Assembly: GCA_008931825.1 (NCBI GenBank)
Contig: QXVZ01019697.1
Location: 3,640 to 35,101 of the forward strand
DNA length: 31,462 bases
Source: Phallusia fumigata
Taxonomy: Eukaryota > Chordata > Ascidiacea > Phlebobranchia > Ascidiidae
Reading direction: 5' to 3'
Made by a program: the position numbers and the translations under genes. Positions 1 through 10,919 of the stretch are shown piece after piece. The notes below the pieces were generated by a model, which worked only from the letters and a program-made list of their open reading frames with translations, did no database searches and had not been told where the DNA came from. Each line of letters starts with the position of its first letter. Position 1 is the first letter of the stretch.

Positions 1-43
1 TTGAATCAACTAAACCAACTGATACTAAACTGTCCTTTTATAG

Positions 44-2656
44 ATCGTTCAGCGTTACGACATCCTTATGATCCAAGAAATTCGTGACTCAGCACAAACT
101 GCTCTTCCCGAGCTTGTAGACAGAGTGAATGCTGTGTCACCGGTCTATTACGCCTTTGTTGTGAGCCCAAGGACTGGCAGATCAAGTAGTAAAGAACAAT
201 ACGGATACATATACAGGTTTAAAGAGTATATTCATTCCATTTTACTCGCCACAGTTACGAGGTTTTGTTTCCTAATTTTTTTCTAAGACTTGACGAAAGA
301 TTATTTTGACCAAAGCTGGTCACGAACAAAAGCGCTAATATTTCGCGTGTTAAATAAATGCAATGCCATTAAAAATGTCATGTACGGTCCGACTGGCCTG
401 CGATCCACATCTTTTCCTGCTGTCCAATGTCCAAATTAGCCCCATTTTCAATAATACCACAGTTCTTTCGCGTTTAGACCCGACAAAACTCAAGTCATTA
501 ACGAATATCAATATCCAGACAAGAATGATGTTTTTGAACGTGAACCGTACACCGTGGAATTTGAGCGAATTTCAAATGGTAGGTTTATAAACCACAAGTG
601 CAACTAATCAACTAATGAAGACGGTCGCCCGTCAAAAACTTATTTTATAAACACACAAGAAAATAGTCAGCAAAAAATAAAGCTATGTCTATTTTGCTTC
701 AGCGTGGTGTTAAAGAATGATTCTGACATGTATTCCCTTATTTCACAGTACAATAGTTGGTTTAAGAGTATAACTAATAATGTGTTCACTGTCCAGAGAG
801 GGTTTAGGTGTATATAGTTTGTTTACATTATGGAATTGATGATGGGTTAACATTTCTACCATTTCTTCTGATAGTTTAAATCAAACTGTGTTGTTTTTAT
901 GTTGTCATAATTTGCATTTATATGTACCATCATATAACTTAAATCCAGGAAACCAAAAGAAATTCAGTTACATTTCAATCCATGCCAAACCTGACGATGC
1001 AGTAAATGAGATTAACATGCTGGATGATGTGTATGATGTTGTTGAATCAATGTTTGGTGAGGTAAGTGACTGGATTCTTATGTCCTAAAGTGAACATTTT
1101 ACTGCACAAAATGTTGTTTGTTTTAAATGTTTTGTTCAAGTAAATAGTAAAATTTCTAGAGGTTGGAAATCATTTGTTTGTTGATGAAAATTGACTGGGC
1201 AATTCCAAAATGTAAATTTGGCAATAAAAAACTTTATCAAATAAAAAGTTTTAACATTTTTAAATCCTGTGAACAGCACTTAACTTGGTGTATTTAGGAT
1301 GCATTGATTGGAGGAGATTATAATGCAGATTGTAGCTATGTGTGCAATTCATGCTGGGATGATATTGACATGTGGCTAGATCCTAGGTTCACATGGCTTA
1401 TACCCAACTCAGCTGACACAACAGTTAGCTCAACTGACTGTGCCTATGACAGGTAAGTTGGTTATGACCAAGAGGTAAAAATCACCAAATTAACTTTGTA
1501 AACAGCAATTTTACACTTTGGCATACTGCTACACAAAAAAAACATGATGCTCCAATACACAAGTATAATCTTACTACATACCAACACAGGCTGGAGCGGT
1601 GTCTCATGTTCATGTAATAGTAAAAATATCCCTTTACTTGTTTGTGGAATCTGTTTTGAAAGATTGTGTGTTTAGTTAATACAAATAATCGATAAACACA
1701 AAATTTACATACAATAACTTACTCAGACATTTGCCTTTTATTTCTCTTATCTACACCAAGCTTGTTTTTTTAGTTTGTGTCAAATGTCCTAAAATGATAT
1801 GCCATGAAATAAATGCAAATATTTGTTTAAGCATAACACACAATGAACTGCAATTCAGTCAAGTTAACATATTTTAATGTATACATCTGTACCAGTGCTT
1901 AGAAAAAGTATTATTCAGAAATCAAATAAATCCTGTTGATGTTAAAAAATGTCACGTTTTACATTTATATGGATATCCTGGCATATGAAAAGCTTACCAC
2001 TGGTTTGAGTGTTTTGCTCAGAAATGAGACACAAACTGAAAACTTGAGGTAATGCACAAAATTTACCTTCCTTGTTTTTTACTGTCTTAAGTTTGCCATG
2101 GATGTTGTCATGTTAATTTACGACATCAAGAATTATGTCCAATTTTTCTAATGACAAAAAATCTTTTTTATTCACCAAAATCAACAAAACGTACCGAAAA
2201 TCCTAAGCAACTTTTGAGAAAATGATATACCTCTTGCATTAAAACAAACACGAAATTGAATTAAAACAATAACATTACATACCGGGCCTTAGCCGCAACT
2301 TTTTGGCACACAAACTTTTTCAGTGTATCTGTCATTCGCAAATATTTTCCAAAAATTTCCCGCAAAAATTCCAGCCACAAGAGGCGATAAAGCACACACT
2401 TTTCTAAACAAGGATAGCGGTAATACACACACTGTACCTATTTTACAGACTTGTTGTTTCCGGGAGCCAAATGACCTTAAACTCAGGACCTGGTAGCGTG
2501 TTCAGGTTCGACCTTGAGTACAATCTCTCTTATGAGGAGGTAACAATGTCTAATATTGTTTTTGCTGATGAATATGCATGCGGTTTTCATACATTTGTTC
2601 TTTTGCAGACCAAGGATGTAAGCGATCATTACCCAGTCGAATTTTTGCTTTACTAG
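44..2656 (+). CDS. DNase I-like secreted endonuclease, 3' six exons (5' end outside window)
   Basis: Exons 44-216, 478-578, 949-1061, 1298-1452, 2449-2539 and 2609-2656 splice with GT-AG borders into 226 open codons and a TAG stop. The family cuts double-stranded DNA with divalent metal ions, normally outside the cell. Visible family signatures are LMIQEIRD (catalytic Glu), the HAKPDDA segment (catalytic His), GGDYNADCSYV (Asp and Asn of the active site), WLIPNSADTT and the C-terminal SDHYPVE (Asp-His pair). The cysteines of ADCSYV and DCAYDR match the conserved structural disulfide. The small second disulfide loop of mammalian DNase I is replaced by a cysteine-free segment (exon 2, EYQYPDKNDVF). 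The signal peptide and roughly the first 40-50 residues of the usual ~280 must lie upstream. A poly(A) signal follows the stop. The DNASE1/DNASE1L family call is firm; orthology to a particular vertebrate member is not resolved. Confidence 0.93.
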
Positions 2657-2692
2657 TTTGGCATGGTCAGACTTTATACGTCAACACAATGA

Positions 2693-2698
2693 AATAAA
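2693..2698 (+). other. Polyadenylation signal of the DNase I-like gene
   Basis: AATAAA lies 37 bases after the TAG stop of the DNase I-like gene and on its strand, so it is the likely cleavage and polyadenylation signal. Confidence 0.7.
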
Positions 2699-3854
2699 AC
2701 ATCCGTTGACAACTTTTTACATTGTCGGCTTGTATTAAAACCAGTGAGTCACAAAGCAAAACGTCTTTGTTGGAATATCGTGTTAAAAACAACACTAGGT
2801 AGCAATAAAGAGCCCAAAAATAATGAAACAACAGCAGACCACTACATCAGGACTCAGGGCACCGTTAGGCTTTGAGAATTGTAAAGCTCATAACCGTGTT
2901 TTTAAAAGGCACAGGGCAGCTTGCTGTAACCGAACCCAGTTTTACATTTTAGTCTCTAGGCTGGGTGCGGTACTTCCAAATTATAAAGGTTCCCTTGAAA
3001 ATTGGATGCACAAGATAACGCAAATAATGCTCATAATGATGTGTGTACAAAGCGATGTAAAGATGCCAGAGCAATTAAGACTGCCAAGCGATGAAAATGA
3101 GCCTTAAGCGATATAAAGTTGCAAATTGCGAAACAAAGATGGGCCGACTGATGCGAAGTGTACCAACGTACGAGAAGGTACAGCAAGTTATTATATGTAA
3201 CCCCTGGGGTGTGTAGTCTGCTTTGTTACACCACAAAGAATAAAAACGTTTCTGTGTCCTAGGAGTGCAATTTGGAAGTTCTAAATNNNNGCAAGTTATT
3301 ATATGTAACCCCTGGGGTGTGTAGTCTGCTTTGTTACACCACAAAGAATAAAAACGTTTCTGTGTCCTAGGAGTGCAATTTGGAAGTTCTAAATTAGTTC
3401 TCTTTTGGCCGTACAACAACAACTCTCGCTTGAACCCCAAAAAAACATGGATCTAGAAGTCTTAACAATAAATACACTCCTGTCTGTCTGGGTGGTTGTG
3501 GCCCTTTCTGGGAAGTTTATACATTGCAACGGATGCTCTAATTCCGTAATCTGGAATGCACTTAAAAATCGTGGCGCCACAACTGGAAAACATGTTCCCA
3601 AACGCTTTACGCCAAACCTCCCTTAGTGCTTTCATGCAGCCTAAGCTACTTACAACCCTTTAAACACAACCCGTTTCAGTATCGAAATATAATTAGTCGA
3701 AAATTGCGTTGACAAACAACACAGCATAAAAAGAGCGAAAAACCACACACAATACATAGAAATCACAGCATCAGGGCTTCCAGCACTAGGCATCGGCGTC
3801 CCTGGAATTACGAGAATTTTAAGGAAAAAAGAATGCAAAGCTGCGTCGGTGACG
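2699..3854. other. Intergenic region between convergent DNase I-like and trefoil genes
   Basis: No gene could be supported here. The open frames present (for example 3405-3626 on + and 3389-3601 on -) match no family I know and lack clear splice or start context. The left part is the 3' flank of the DNase I-like gene; the right part should hold the 3' UTR of the minus-strand trefoil gene, although I saw no AATAAA for it. The stretch also contains a 4-base gap at 3287-3290 flanked by a repeated segment. Confidence 0.6.
3183..3394. repeat. 104-base direct repeat on both sides of a 4-n gap, probably an assembly artefact
   Basis: Bases 3183-3286 and 3291-3394 read as the same 104 bases, separated only by nnnn. 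Identical flanks touching a gap are what unmerged overlapping contig ends look like. The repeated open frame seen on the minus strand is a by-product of this duplication. Confidence 0.85.
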
Positions 3855-6800
3855 TTACGGTTTCATCACCGGGGGCATTCCCGCGCCTATGGCGTATTCG
3901 ACGACTTGGCTGCCTGCTTCATCTGCAAAAAGATACGATGATTAGTATGTGACTTTTTGCCAATTTTTTTTAAATAATGACCACATGAGACGTTTGGTTT
4001 GTGGAAAGAGTGACGATTAGCCCAGCGGTTCCCAACCCGCGAGGAATTTTATGAGTTGAGGGAGGAATTTTCACTTAATAGTTAAAGTAATCAAGACACG
4101 GATAATATTTCTTTTGTGTGGACCAGCATTTTCAAATCTTATAACAATTCCATAATATTACTTAAAATCAATTCTTGTCTAGTAGAAGAGGAATGAAAAG
4201 TTCCAAAATAAGCAAAAGGGGAATGCATCAAAAAGGTTTGTAATAAGTTGAAGCGCTAAAATTTTTTTAAAGTGACATGGATGTGTTGGGTAATTTCAAC
4301 AAAACAAAAAGCCCAAATGCGTTGTCAAAGCACTACTTACCAGAACCTCCGCTTCGAATAAGGGCACTGGCACTTGGCAACCCTGAAGGAACTTGATGAT
4401 GATAACCACCGACCCGCTCGTAGCAACGTGGAGTGTTCGGATATTTTCTCAAAACCTCTTCGTTTCGCTCCCAACAACATCCTGAATTGATAAAATATGT
4501 CATTGTACGTTGGCCAGCTTCACTGTTTTAAAAAGATGGATGAAATAACCATGCCTGCCTACATGTTTTTCGTGTAAATTAGTCAAAAAGATTATCAGCA
4601 CTTTATCAGCACTTTAATGTATTTTCGGTTTAACAGTAAATTAGTGTAAAAGTACGTCATTTCTACTGAGATAAATTTATGCCAAAATTACAGTAAGATG
4701 ACTTATATTTGTTCACACTTTCATTTTGCAAAACAGCAACAAAATATAAAAATGGAAAAAAGTCAACGCATGTTATCACGTGACACTCGGTATGGCGTGA
4801 CTTACCAAGCTTTGTGGTGCAATCCATTTCGTTAGGGACGGCCAAAATGTCGTATCCGGCAATGTAGAACTCGAAGCGGTAGTGACATGGGGTTCGCATA
4901 TCGTACAAAAGTGGAATTTCGTATTTGTTAAGGTTGCAAGTTCCGTTTTCTGAAAAAAAGTTTTGAAATATTTAATAAATAGTTTTTCCAGCAACGGTTC
5001 ATTAAATTTTACTTAAGTTAGCAACGTTGTTTTTCTAAAGTATTTTGTTTTGTAGGATAGGTATTTTAAAGGCAAACTTGCCAAATTTTGTTTTACAAAG
5101 TAGGGATCGCTGTCCTAAAACTACTGTACACCGTAGGCAAGTAGAGTAACGGCAACTTACTGGGCATAAATGCAGCAGGAATTTTGCTAAATTTAAAGGG
5201 AAGGGAAAGAGCTCCGTTGCGTTTGAAACATTGTGGAATTCTGTACGGCGCGTCGCCATCCCAACAGCAACCACGAATGGCAACGCATTGGAATTCAGAG
5301 ATACCAGGGAAACCACATTCGTATCGCTGTAAAAAAACAAGACAAGATAAGTTACGCAAATGAAAAAAGTAATGTACTTTGGTGTAGTTGAAAGTAAATC
5401 AATGGTGATTTATGCACGTGGTAAGTTTAAACAATGTTTTGATTCGGGACTTACAGGTCTCATGAGTCTTGAAATGCCGGTGTTGGGGTTTTGTGGATCG
5501 TACAAGTGGTACAGATTGGGGTCAAGTTTGAGCCCGTACTTGAAAAGACCGAAGCATTCGAGAGGTGCAGCGAATTCACCAGGGGCCTTAACTTCCATGT
5601 AATCTGTGATAACATAAAGAAATGTTATTGTTTGGCTGGTTTTTTACAGCAAAATGAGAAACAAACTTTAAGTTTACATGAAGGATTGCTATGAGTTTAT
5701 TCGTGTTGCAAAATACAAAAAATCTTTAAATCATAAACAGAGTTTTGAAAAGGAAAGCGCCCGATATTAGGGATATAGGAACCGCAGACCTACTGCATTA
5801 GATTTTATCGGGTATTATCACTTACATGTGTTGTAGTAGACGAAAAAGATATTGTAGTAACACCATGGAATGGTAGCGGCTGAGGTGATTTGACCTTCAG
5901 TGGCATTTCGCACTTCAATATCAGTCAAAAAGACGGGCTAAAATATAAAAGTTTACTGCATATAACGACGGAGTCGACTGTTCGTTACTGTGTCAAAGTT
6001 ACAACGCCGAGGTGTAGGTGTTCGTAGTTATTACGAAAAAGTCAAATAATGTGCTTTAGTTTCAAAATAACCACAAACTGTAACAACTTACATTGTAGCA
6101 GCAGTATGGCACACTTTCGCATTCCGCTGCGCTGATTCCAATGTAACCACAATCGTATCTAAAACAACAAATTGTTAGTTTCGTAAAAAATTGTACAAAC
6201 ATGTTTAGCAACACCGCAGATTTAAAACGGCTTTGCACCCTTTACATTTACATCAATCAATCGATTGTTTATTTTTGCCAAATTATTTGTAAGTATTTGT
6301 AATTCTGTGGCAAAGAAGCATCGAATAACCACTAGGGTTTACCAGTCCTAGAAGCCTCCTTGCAGAGATATGAGTTTAAAAATGAGTAATGTTAAAAAGT
6401 TCAAAAAGTAGATCACGCCGGACAAAAACAAACAAGTGATAAAAAATCAATCAAACAGCAGGACATCCAGTCTTCCAATTTACCTGTTACGCAGGTCGTG
6501 CAGAGAGCAAGTGTTGACTCCGAGCGTTTCGAAGTGGGCAAAGTAAAGGTGACTTCCCGGATAAACTCCTCTGGGAAGAGCAGGAACATATGGTTTGCCA
6601 ATGCTGTCGAAAAGGGCTGGATTCTTTGCCTGAAAACCTAAAAAGAGATCATTTTTTACCGAAGTTTTAAAGTCACTTACCGAAGTGAACTTATAAAGTG
6701 AACAGTCACTGACTGGCAAGTTTTCAGTTTTCACCATAAACATGCTTTACTAATATAGAATGCATAGTGGGCAAGGAGCTTACTTTGGAAGAGCATAAGG

Positions 6801-9377
6801 TTTAACAGTTCCTCGGTGGTAAGGCCCCCTTCGGCCATTCCCAGCATAACGGTCATCAAAGGATCCAGTTGCCCCTGTCAAAATACACACAATGTGAGAC
6901 AAACATAAACTAGAGATGTAGAACAATTTTGTAAAAAATAGAACATTTTTGTACTTGATTCATCAATTAACTAACGTACAATTGCAGTTTAAACTGCAGC
7001 AGTCTGTAAGGTAAATCAAAGTTCTCCGGCCAAGATTTTCGTAAAAACAAGTTTTATTGCTTTAAAACAACACTTGGTCAGACAAAAACATCACCGTAAC
7101 GTTAAAATATGCAGGTAATACTTACAGAGTTGACCATGCTCGCCAGAAGAAAGTCTTTTCCGTTTTGCACACCCAGCAAGAATGGAATAATTGATGCGTC
7201 AAGAGCCCCCATGTTGGTAAGGTATTTGATAATCGACATCTTATCGGCATTATCATTAAATCCACCGTTCAAAATGATATGCACCATCGACGAGTCAATT
7301 CCTAAGATAAAACATTTCGATTAAATTAAAAGAAGGATGGTGATGTATATATCGAACACTTTTGAAAACGTATTCCTATCTACAGTATAGCGTTTAATTT
7401 ACCAATAGGTCTGAAGGTTGGTTAATATTACACTTACCGATACTGGATAGGATCAGCTGCTTTAACATGGAATCTTTGCCTTGCCCCTGGTTTTGTAGCA
7501 GTGAAAGCATTTGAGGGGATGTGAAACCGGCCATTACAGAGTAGAGGTAATCTTGCATTGTAAGCGAGGCTCGGTGGGCTGGTGTTCCCAATGCTTCAGT
7601 CACTATCTTTCGTTGTTCGTCTGCATAAGAACAATAGCAAAACATGTTGGCGATTTTATAACATTAGCCCTTAACATGAAGTCCAAGATGTCGAGCTGCT
7701 TACCAGTAAGTAGATTGCGAACTTCGGGTGAGGTAATGAGGTATTGCAAAAGGGTTGCTTCGTGGCCCATGTTGACTTGCATACATGTGCAGGGTCCAAC
7801 TGAGTTCTTTAGTGTACCACTGTAGCAGTAAATTTGTGTGTTAAGATCAGAAGGTAAAAAACGGTATTAAAACGGTTTAGAAACATATACATGAAATACA
7901 TATAAATCCGGAATGTTTTAAAGGCCAACTTTTTTCGAAATTTTTCATTTACCTGCATTTAGCGTCGTCAAGAAATAACAAAAGCATGAGTGGAAATTGA
8001 TCAGGCGTTTCAGTCTTTGCTGCAAATTAAGAAATAAAACATTGATCATACAACAAAGAGTGCTCAGAAACCAACGTTATTTCCAACTTCGAAATGTTAA
8101 TTGCTTAACAGGAACACAAACCCACCTTTTTCAGAAAACTGTCCCAAAAGGGAAATCCAAAACATTAGGTCGGTTTGGTCGTCACAAAGACATGTTTCGT
8201 TGGTTGGAATGACTACATCGCCTTCGGTTTCAATGTGTCGGAAATCGCAACCACGCTCCGTCTGCATGGCCACTAGGGGCAGCACCGTCTCCTCTTCCTC
8301 AGGACCTTAAAGAAAGAAAAATGTTCTATATACATATTTGACAGCTTATGCATGTATATATGCCAGTTGTAGTTTACTGCAGGGTTTTGGAGTTTTTTAT
8401 TTAGATTTCTGGACAAAATGCAATATTTTGCAACAAAAATTTAAAAATGTTGTTTGTGCTAACTTACAGGTTGAATCTTCATCCTTGTTTTTGCGGCAGA
8501 ACTGTTTGGAAGCTAGGAGAAGAGCCATCGCTTGTTCTTCAACAGATTTTCCCTTGTGCATGAGGATTGGAAGCAAATCCCGAAGTACAGACATTGCTTG
8601 GTCTAAATAGATATTTTCAAAAGTCAAGTAAATGCCCAAAAACTTTTACGAGCAGTTTTCGTTGTCAATATGTAAAAGCAAATGGACACAAACGTTTTTG
8701 GTCATTACTACCTTCCTGAAATTTAATGCAGACGAAATGTTTTTGCGTTGTAAATGGAAACTTTAACTCACCGTGAGCGAGGCCTCCAGCACTTAACAAA
8801 GCAAGTTGCTTTTCTTTGGAGAATTTCATTCCGTCTTTCAAAAGTGTTGGCATGATGAGATCAAGAACATTCGTGGGGTCAACTAAAATGTAAGTATTCA
8901 TATTAATACCTGCGTGCAAAGATGGCCTTAATTCGTTGTAGTGGTTCTATAATCTGAAAAAACGCGTTAAGAATAAGGGTCAAGCACAAGGGATGTCTAG
9001 AGGTAGGACATCGTTTTTGTGTGGGAATAGCCGCTTGTACTTACCTCCATGTCTTTGTGCAGCGACGAGTGCAAATATCAAAAGTGGTTCGTTGTTAACG
9101 TCTGAAAATGCAGAAAATGCAAAGTTAATAATTTGTGTGTAGAGATGTTAATTATGAGAGTTAATTGTTGTTTGATGTTCAATTTAGCAAAATAGAAGCA
9201 ACAAGCAACTTAACTGTCACTTACCAAAGCCATTTGTCTCAGTTGCTGGTGCTGCAAAAAAAGAAGAAACGAGATGTTATATAGTTTAGAACTTGATACA
9301 TCTGTCCAAAGAAGAATAAAGATCTTACCTGAGAACGTAACAGCCAGCAATGGCAAAAGAAAGAACACAACCTTCAT
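3855..9377 (-). CDS. Secreted multi-trefoil (P-type) domain protein, 19 exons, 730 aa
   Basis: Exons in transcript order: 9377-9329, 9251-9225, 9101-9045, 8882-8772, 8602-8468, 8305-8126, 8019-7953, 7819-7704, 7620-7438, 7301-7126, 6874-6784, 6637-6484, 6158-6092, 5937-5826, 5603-5455, 5326-5161, 4949-4806, 4481-4341, 3922-3855. They total 2,193 bases with every phase matching and a TAA stop. The start gives a signal peptide (MKVVFFLLPLLAVTFSAPA). Residues ~20-430 are leucine-rich and helical, with several cysteines in exons 6-8. Trefoil 1 (~441-505) has RYDCGYIGIS, CCY and IPWCYY. Trefoil 2 (~559-594) has RYECGFPGIS, GCCW and IPQCF but no first cysteine at the usual spacing. A third, degenerate unit (~635-690) keeps GCCW and TPRCYER but lacks CG. 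Trefoil domains are compact disulfide folds of secreted mucosal and egg-coat proteins. An extracellular role is inferred; the N-terminal half matches no family I recognise. Confidence 0.85.
4021..4044 (+). repeat. Possible hAT-type transposon end inside a trefoil-gene intron
   Basis: The segment contains CAGCGGTTCCCAACC (4023-4037), which resembles the terminal repeat of many hAT-type elements. I found neither the matching inverted end nor a target duplication, so this could be a truncated remnant or chance. It lies in the intron between the last two exons of the trefoil gene. Confidence 0.25.
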
Positions 9378-9383
9378 TTTGAT

Positions 9384-9385
9384 CT
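9384..9385 (-). promoter_or_regulatory. Splice acceptor just upstream of the trefoil-gene start codon
   Basis: On the minus strand, a pyrimidine-rich tract ending CTTCTGCAG stops six bases before the ATG at 9377. It could close a 5' UTR intron or be a spliced-leader trans-splicing site, which is common in tunicates. The sequence alone cannot separate these two. Confidence 0.4.
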
Positions 9386-9532
9386 GCAGAAGCGTATAAT
9401 GGATAACAAAAAGGGATCAACCAAAAACCCTGTAAACCAAGTTATGACGAACAGTCTACCTTAAGAACAAGTCAGAACTTTCTCCACAATGCATAAATTT
9501 AAATAAACAGGCACACACCTTTCGTCCTCTTT

Positions 9533-9725
9533 TTACTTCTCTTCGATCTTTGTTGCGTGATACCGAAGAGGAATCTCGAATTGTGACGAAACAAGCTCTG
9601 GCGCGGGCAGAAAAAGCCAAGATTCGCCTTTTTCCTCTCCATCTGTGACGTCATCGACGTTTTTCTTTCGGTTTGCGCCTGGCGCTAGAGATGGCTCTTT
9701 GGCCCCAGGCGTGACGTCATTATCG
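9533..9725 (-). CDS. Terminal exon of an unidentified minus-strand gene
   Basis: A polypyrimidine/AG acceptor (TTTTTTTTCAG) opens 63 in-frame codons plus a TAA stop at 9533-9535. The first base completes a codon from an upstream exon that I could not find. The product is hydrophilic at first (DNDVTPGAKEPSLAPG, then NRKKNVDDVTDGEEKG) and ends with SWLFLPAPELVSSQFEIPL and a basic/acidic tail. I recognise no domain. The segment is more GC-rich than its surroundings and is unchanged at protein level in the second allele (11626-11818). It lies about 160 bases upstream of the trefoil start on the same strand, so the other reading is that it is GC-rich promoter DNA that happens to be open. Confidence 0.4.
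9646..9653. promoter_or_regulatory. CRE-like palindrome TGACGTCA (site 1)
   Basis: A perfect TGACGTCA, the CREB/ATF consensus, lies 269 bases upstream of the trefoil-gene ATG and 58 bases from a second identical site. Both are kept in the second allele. They also sit inside the candidate terminal exon at 9533-9725, where they would encode Asp-Asp-Val-Thr and Asn-Asp-Val-Thr, so function as a regulatory site is only a possibility. Confidence 0.35.
9712..9719. promoter_or_regulatory. CRE-like palindrome TGACGTCA (site 2)
   Basis: The second perfect TGACGTCA in the same GC-rich segment, about 335 bases upstream of the trefoil start. A pair of exact CRE octamers in 75 bases of AT-rich genome is unlikely by chance alone, but coding constraint is an alternative explanation. 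Confidence 0.35.
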
Positions 9726-10266
9726 CTGAAAAAAAAAGGCAACAGCGATTGTTGAAACGTTGGAAATACAATATATTCACTATTAATTAAGCTACTCTTC
9801 AAGTCAACGTCTTGCTTTCTTAGTTTAATTCGAATAAAAAATGTACCTTTATGTGTAACAGATAATATCGCATCCATAATTGAGTCGAATTAACAAAAAC
9901 TTTTTTGTCGGTCAGTTAAAAAATTTGGCAAATATATGTCGAGACTGTTACGTAGCAACACACGTCTGTTTCTTTTTGTTTTAATCTGAATATTTTAATT
10001 TTATTAAAAATAAAAGGTTAAATTTTACTGTAATATCAATAACCTGAGCATGTGCAAAAACTGGAAAAACTTTCCCCATGTTGTAAAAGCAGCGTGTAAT
10101 ATATTCTGCAGTCCGTTTTTCATTTACAGCTGATTAGGATCAAATTTTAATGAAATGAATCGTTTTTCGTCCAACCTCGCTCGCAAATCAAGTCCTAAAA
10201 CGAAAGAAACTTATTTATTCAACAGGTGCTGAAAATGTTTCTTAACAAAAAAACATGCAGTGGTTG

Positions 10267-10443
10267 CAGGGGCGTAGCCAAGGGAGGGCGAAAGGGGCCA
10301 TGCCCCCTCCCAAATTTCGAAATTGTACATTGAAGTAGGTTACTCCTTGAAAAAATCTCAAGTTTAATCTCAAGAAAAATGTTTTACATTAAGTTAGGTT
10401 TATTGCCCCCCCCCCCCCAATGTCTGGGCTGGCTACGCTATTG
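10267..10443. mobile_element. hAT-type MITE, 177 bp, with 8-bp target duplication
   Basis: The left end reads CAGGGGCGTAGCCA and the right end, reverse complemented, reads CAATAGCGTAGCCAG, so the ends form imperfect inverted repeats. AGTGGTTG flanks both sides (10259-10266 and 10444-10451), an exact 8-base target-site duplication as made by hAT transposases. The element is non-coding and includes a long C tract at about 10406-10418. The right end recurs with the same flank in the second allele (12157-12200). Confidence 0.85.
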
Positions 10444-10918
10444 AGTGGTTGTAAACATTCTCAAGCTCTTCTTAGAAAACTTTAGGGAGAATATTTACGG
10501 TCAAAATATCGTTAATAAAATGTATGCCGGGTGACATTCTAATCCCGTGAATACATTGTAGTATCAAAGAGTCCAAAGCGATCTGGGGGCGGCAATTAAA
10601 GTTTCGAATTTCTTTTGTGCCATGTAATAGATGATGCTTCTAAACTGAAGCGATCGAGCGAAGTAATTAGCGCTGATGTCAAAATGTTGTAGAAAGTTCT
10701 CGCAGTAAATCGCACAAAGTTCACGCCTACATCAAACAATAGAAAATAATCGCCAGGTATTGGACAACAGCCGACTGGAAACAGGCTTTGATTCAAACAT
10801 TTTTATTTAAATCTCTTACGACGATTCAGAAAGAAGTTTGTAGATAGTGTTGGGTTAAAACAGTTTGGGACAATAAAACTTTATTTTGTCATTCACAATC
10901 CCCGAAAATTTCACCTAA
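10444..10918. other. Flanking region with one unexplained minus-strand frame (10596-10796)
   Basis: The only notable content is a 66-codon minus-strand frame at 10596-10796, also present at 12347-12553 and 12882-13082. The two alleles differ by an in-frame 6-base indel and one amino-acid change. The copies are allelic or overlapping, so this recurrence is weak evidence of coding. No family resemblance was seen. The region ends at a single-n gap at 10919. Confidence 0.5.
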
Positions 10919-10919
10919 N

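Noticed and set aside
3405-3626. Plus-strand frame with a CNGC pair as a small secreted protein
   Set aside because: Starts near the duplicated contig end, has overlapping frames on the opposite strand and shows no recognisable domain or splice structure.
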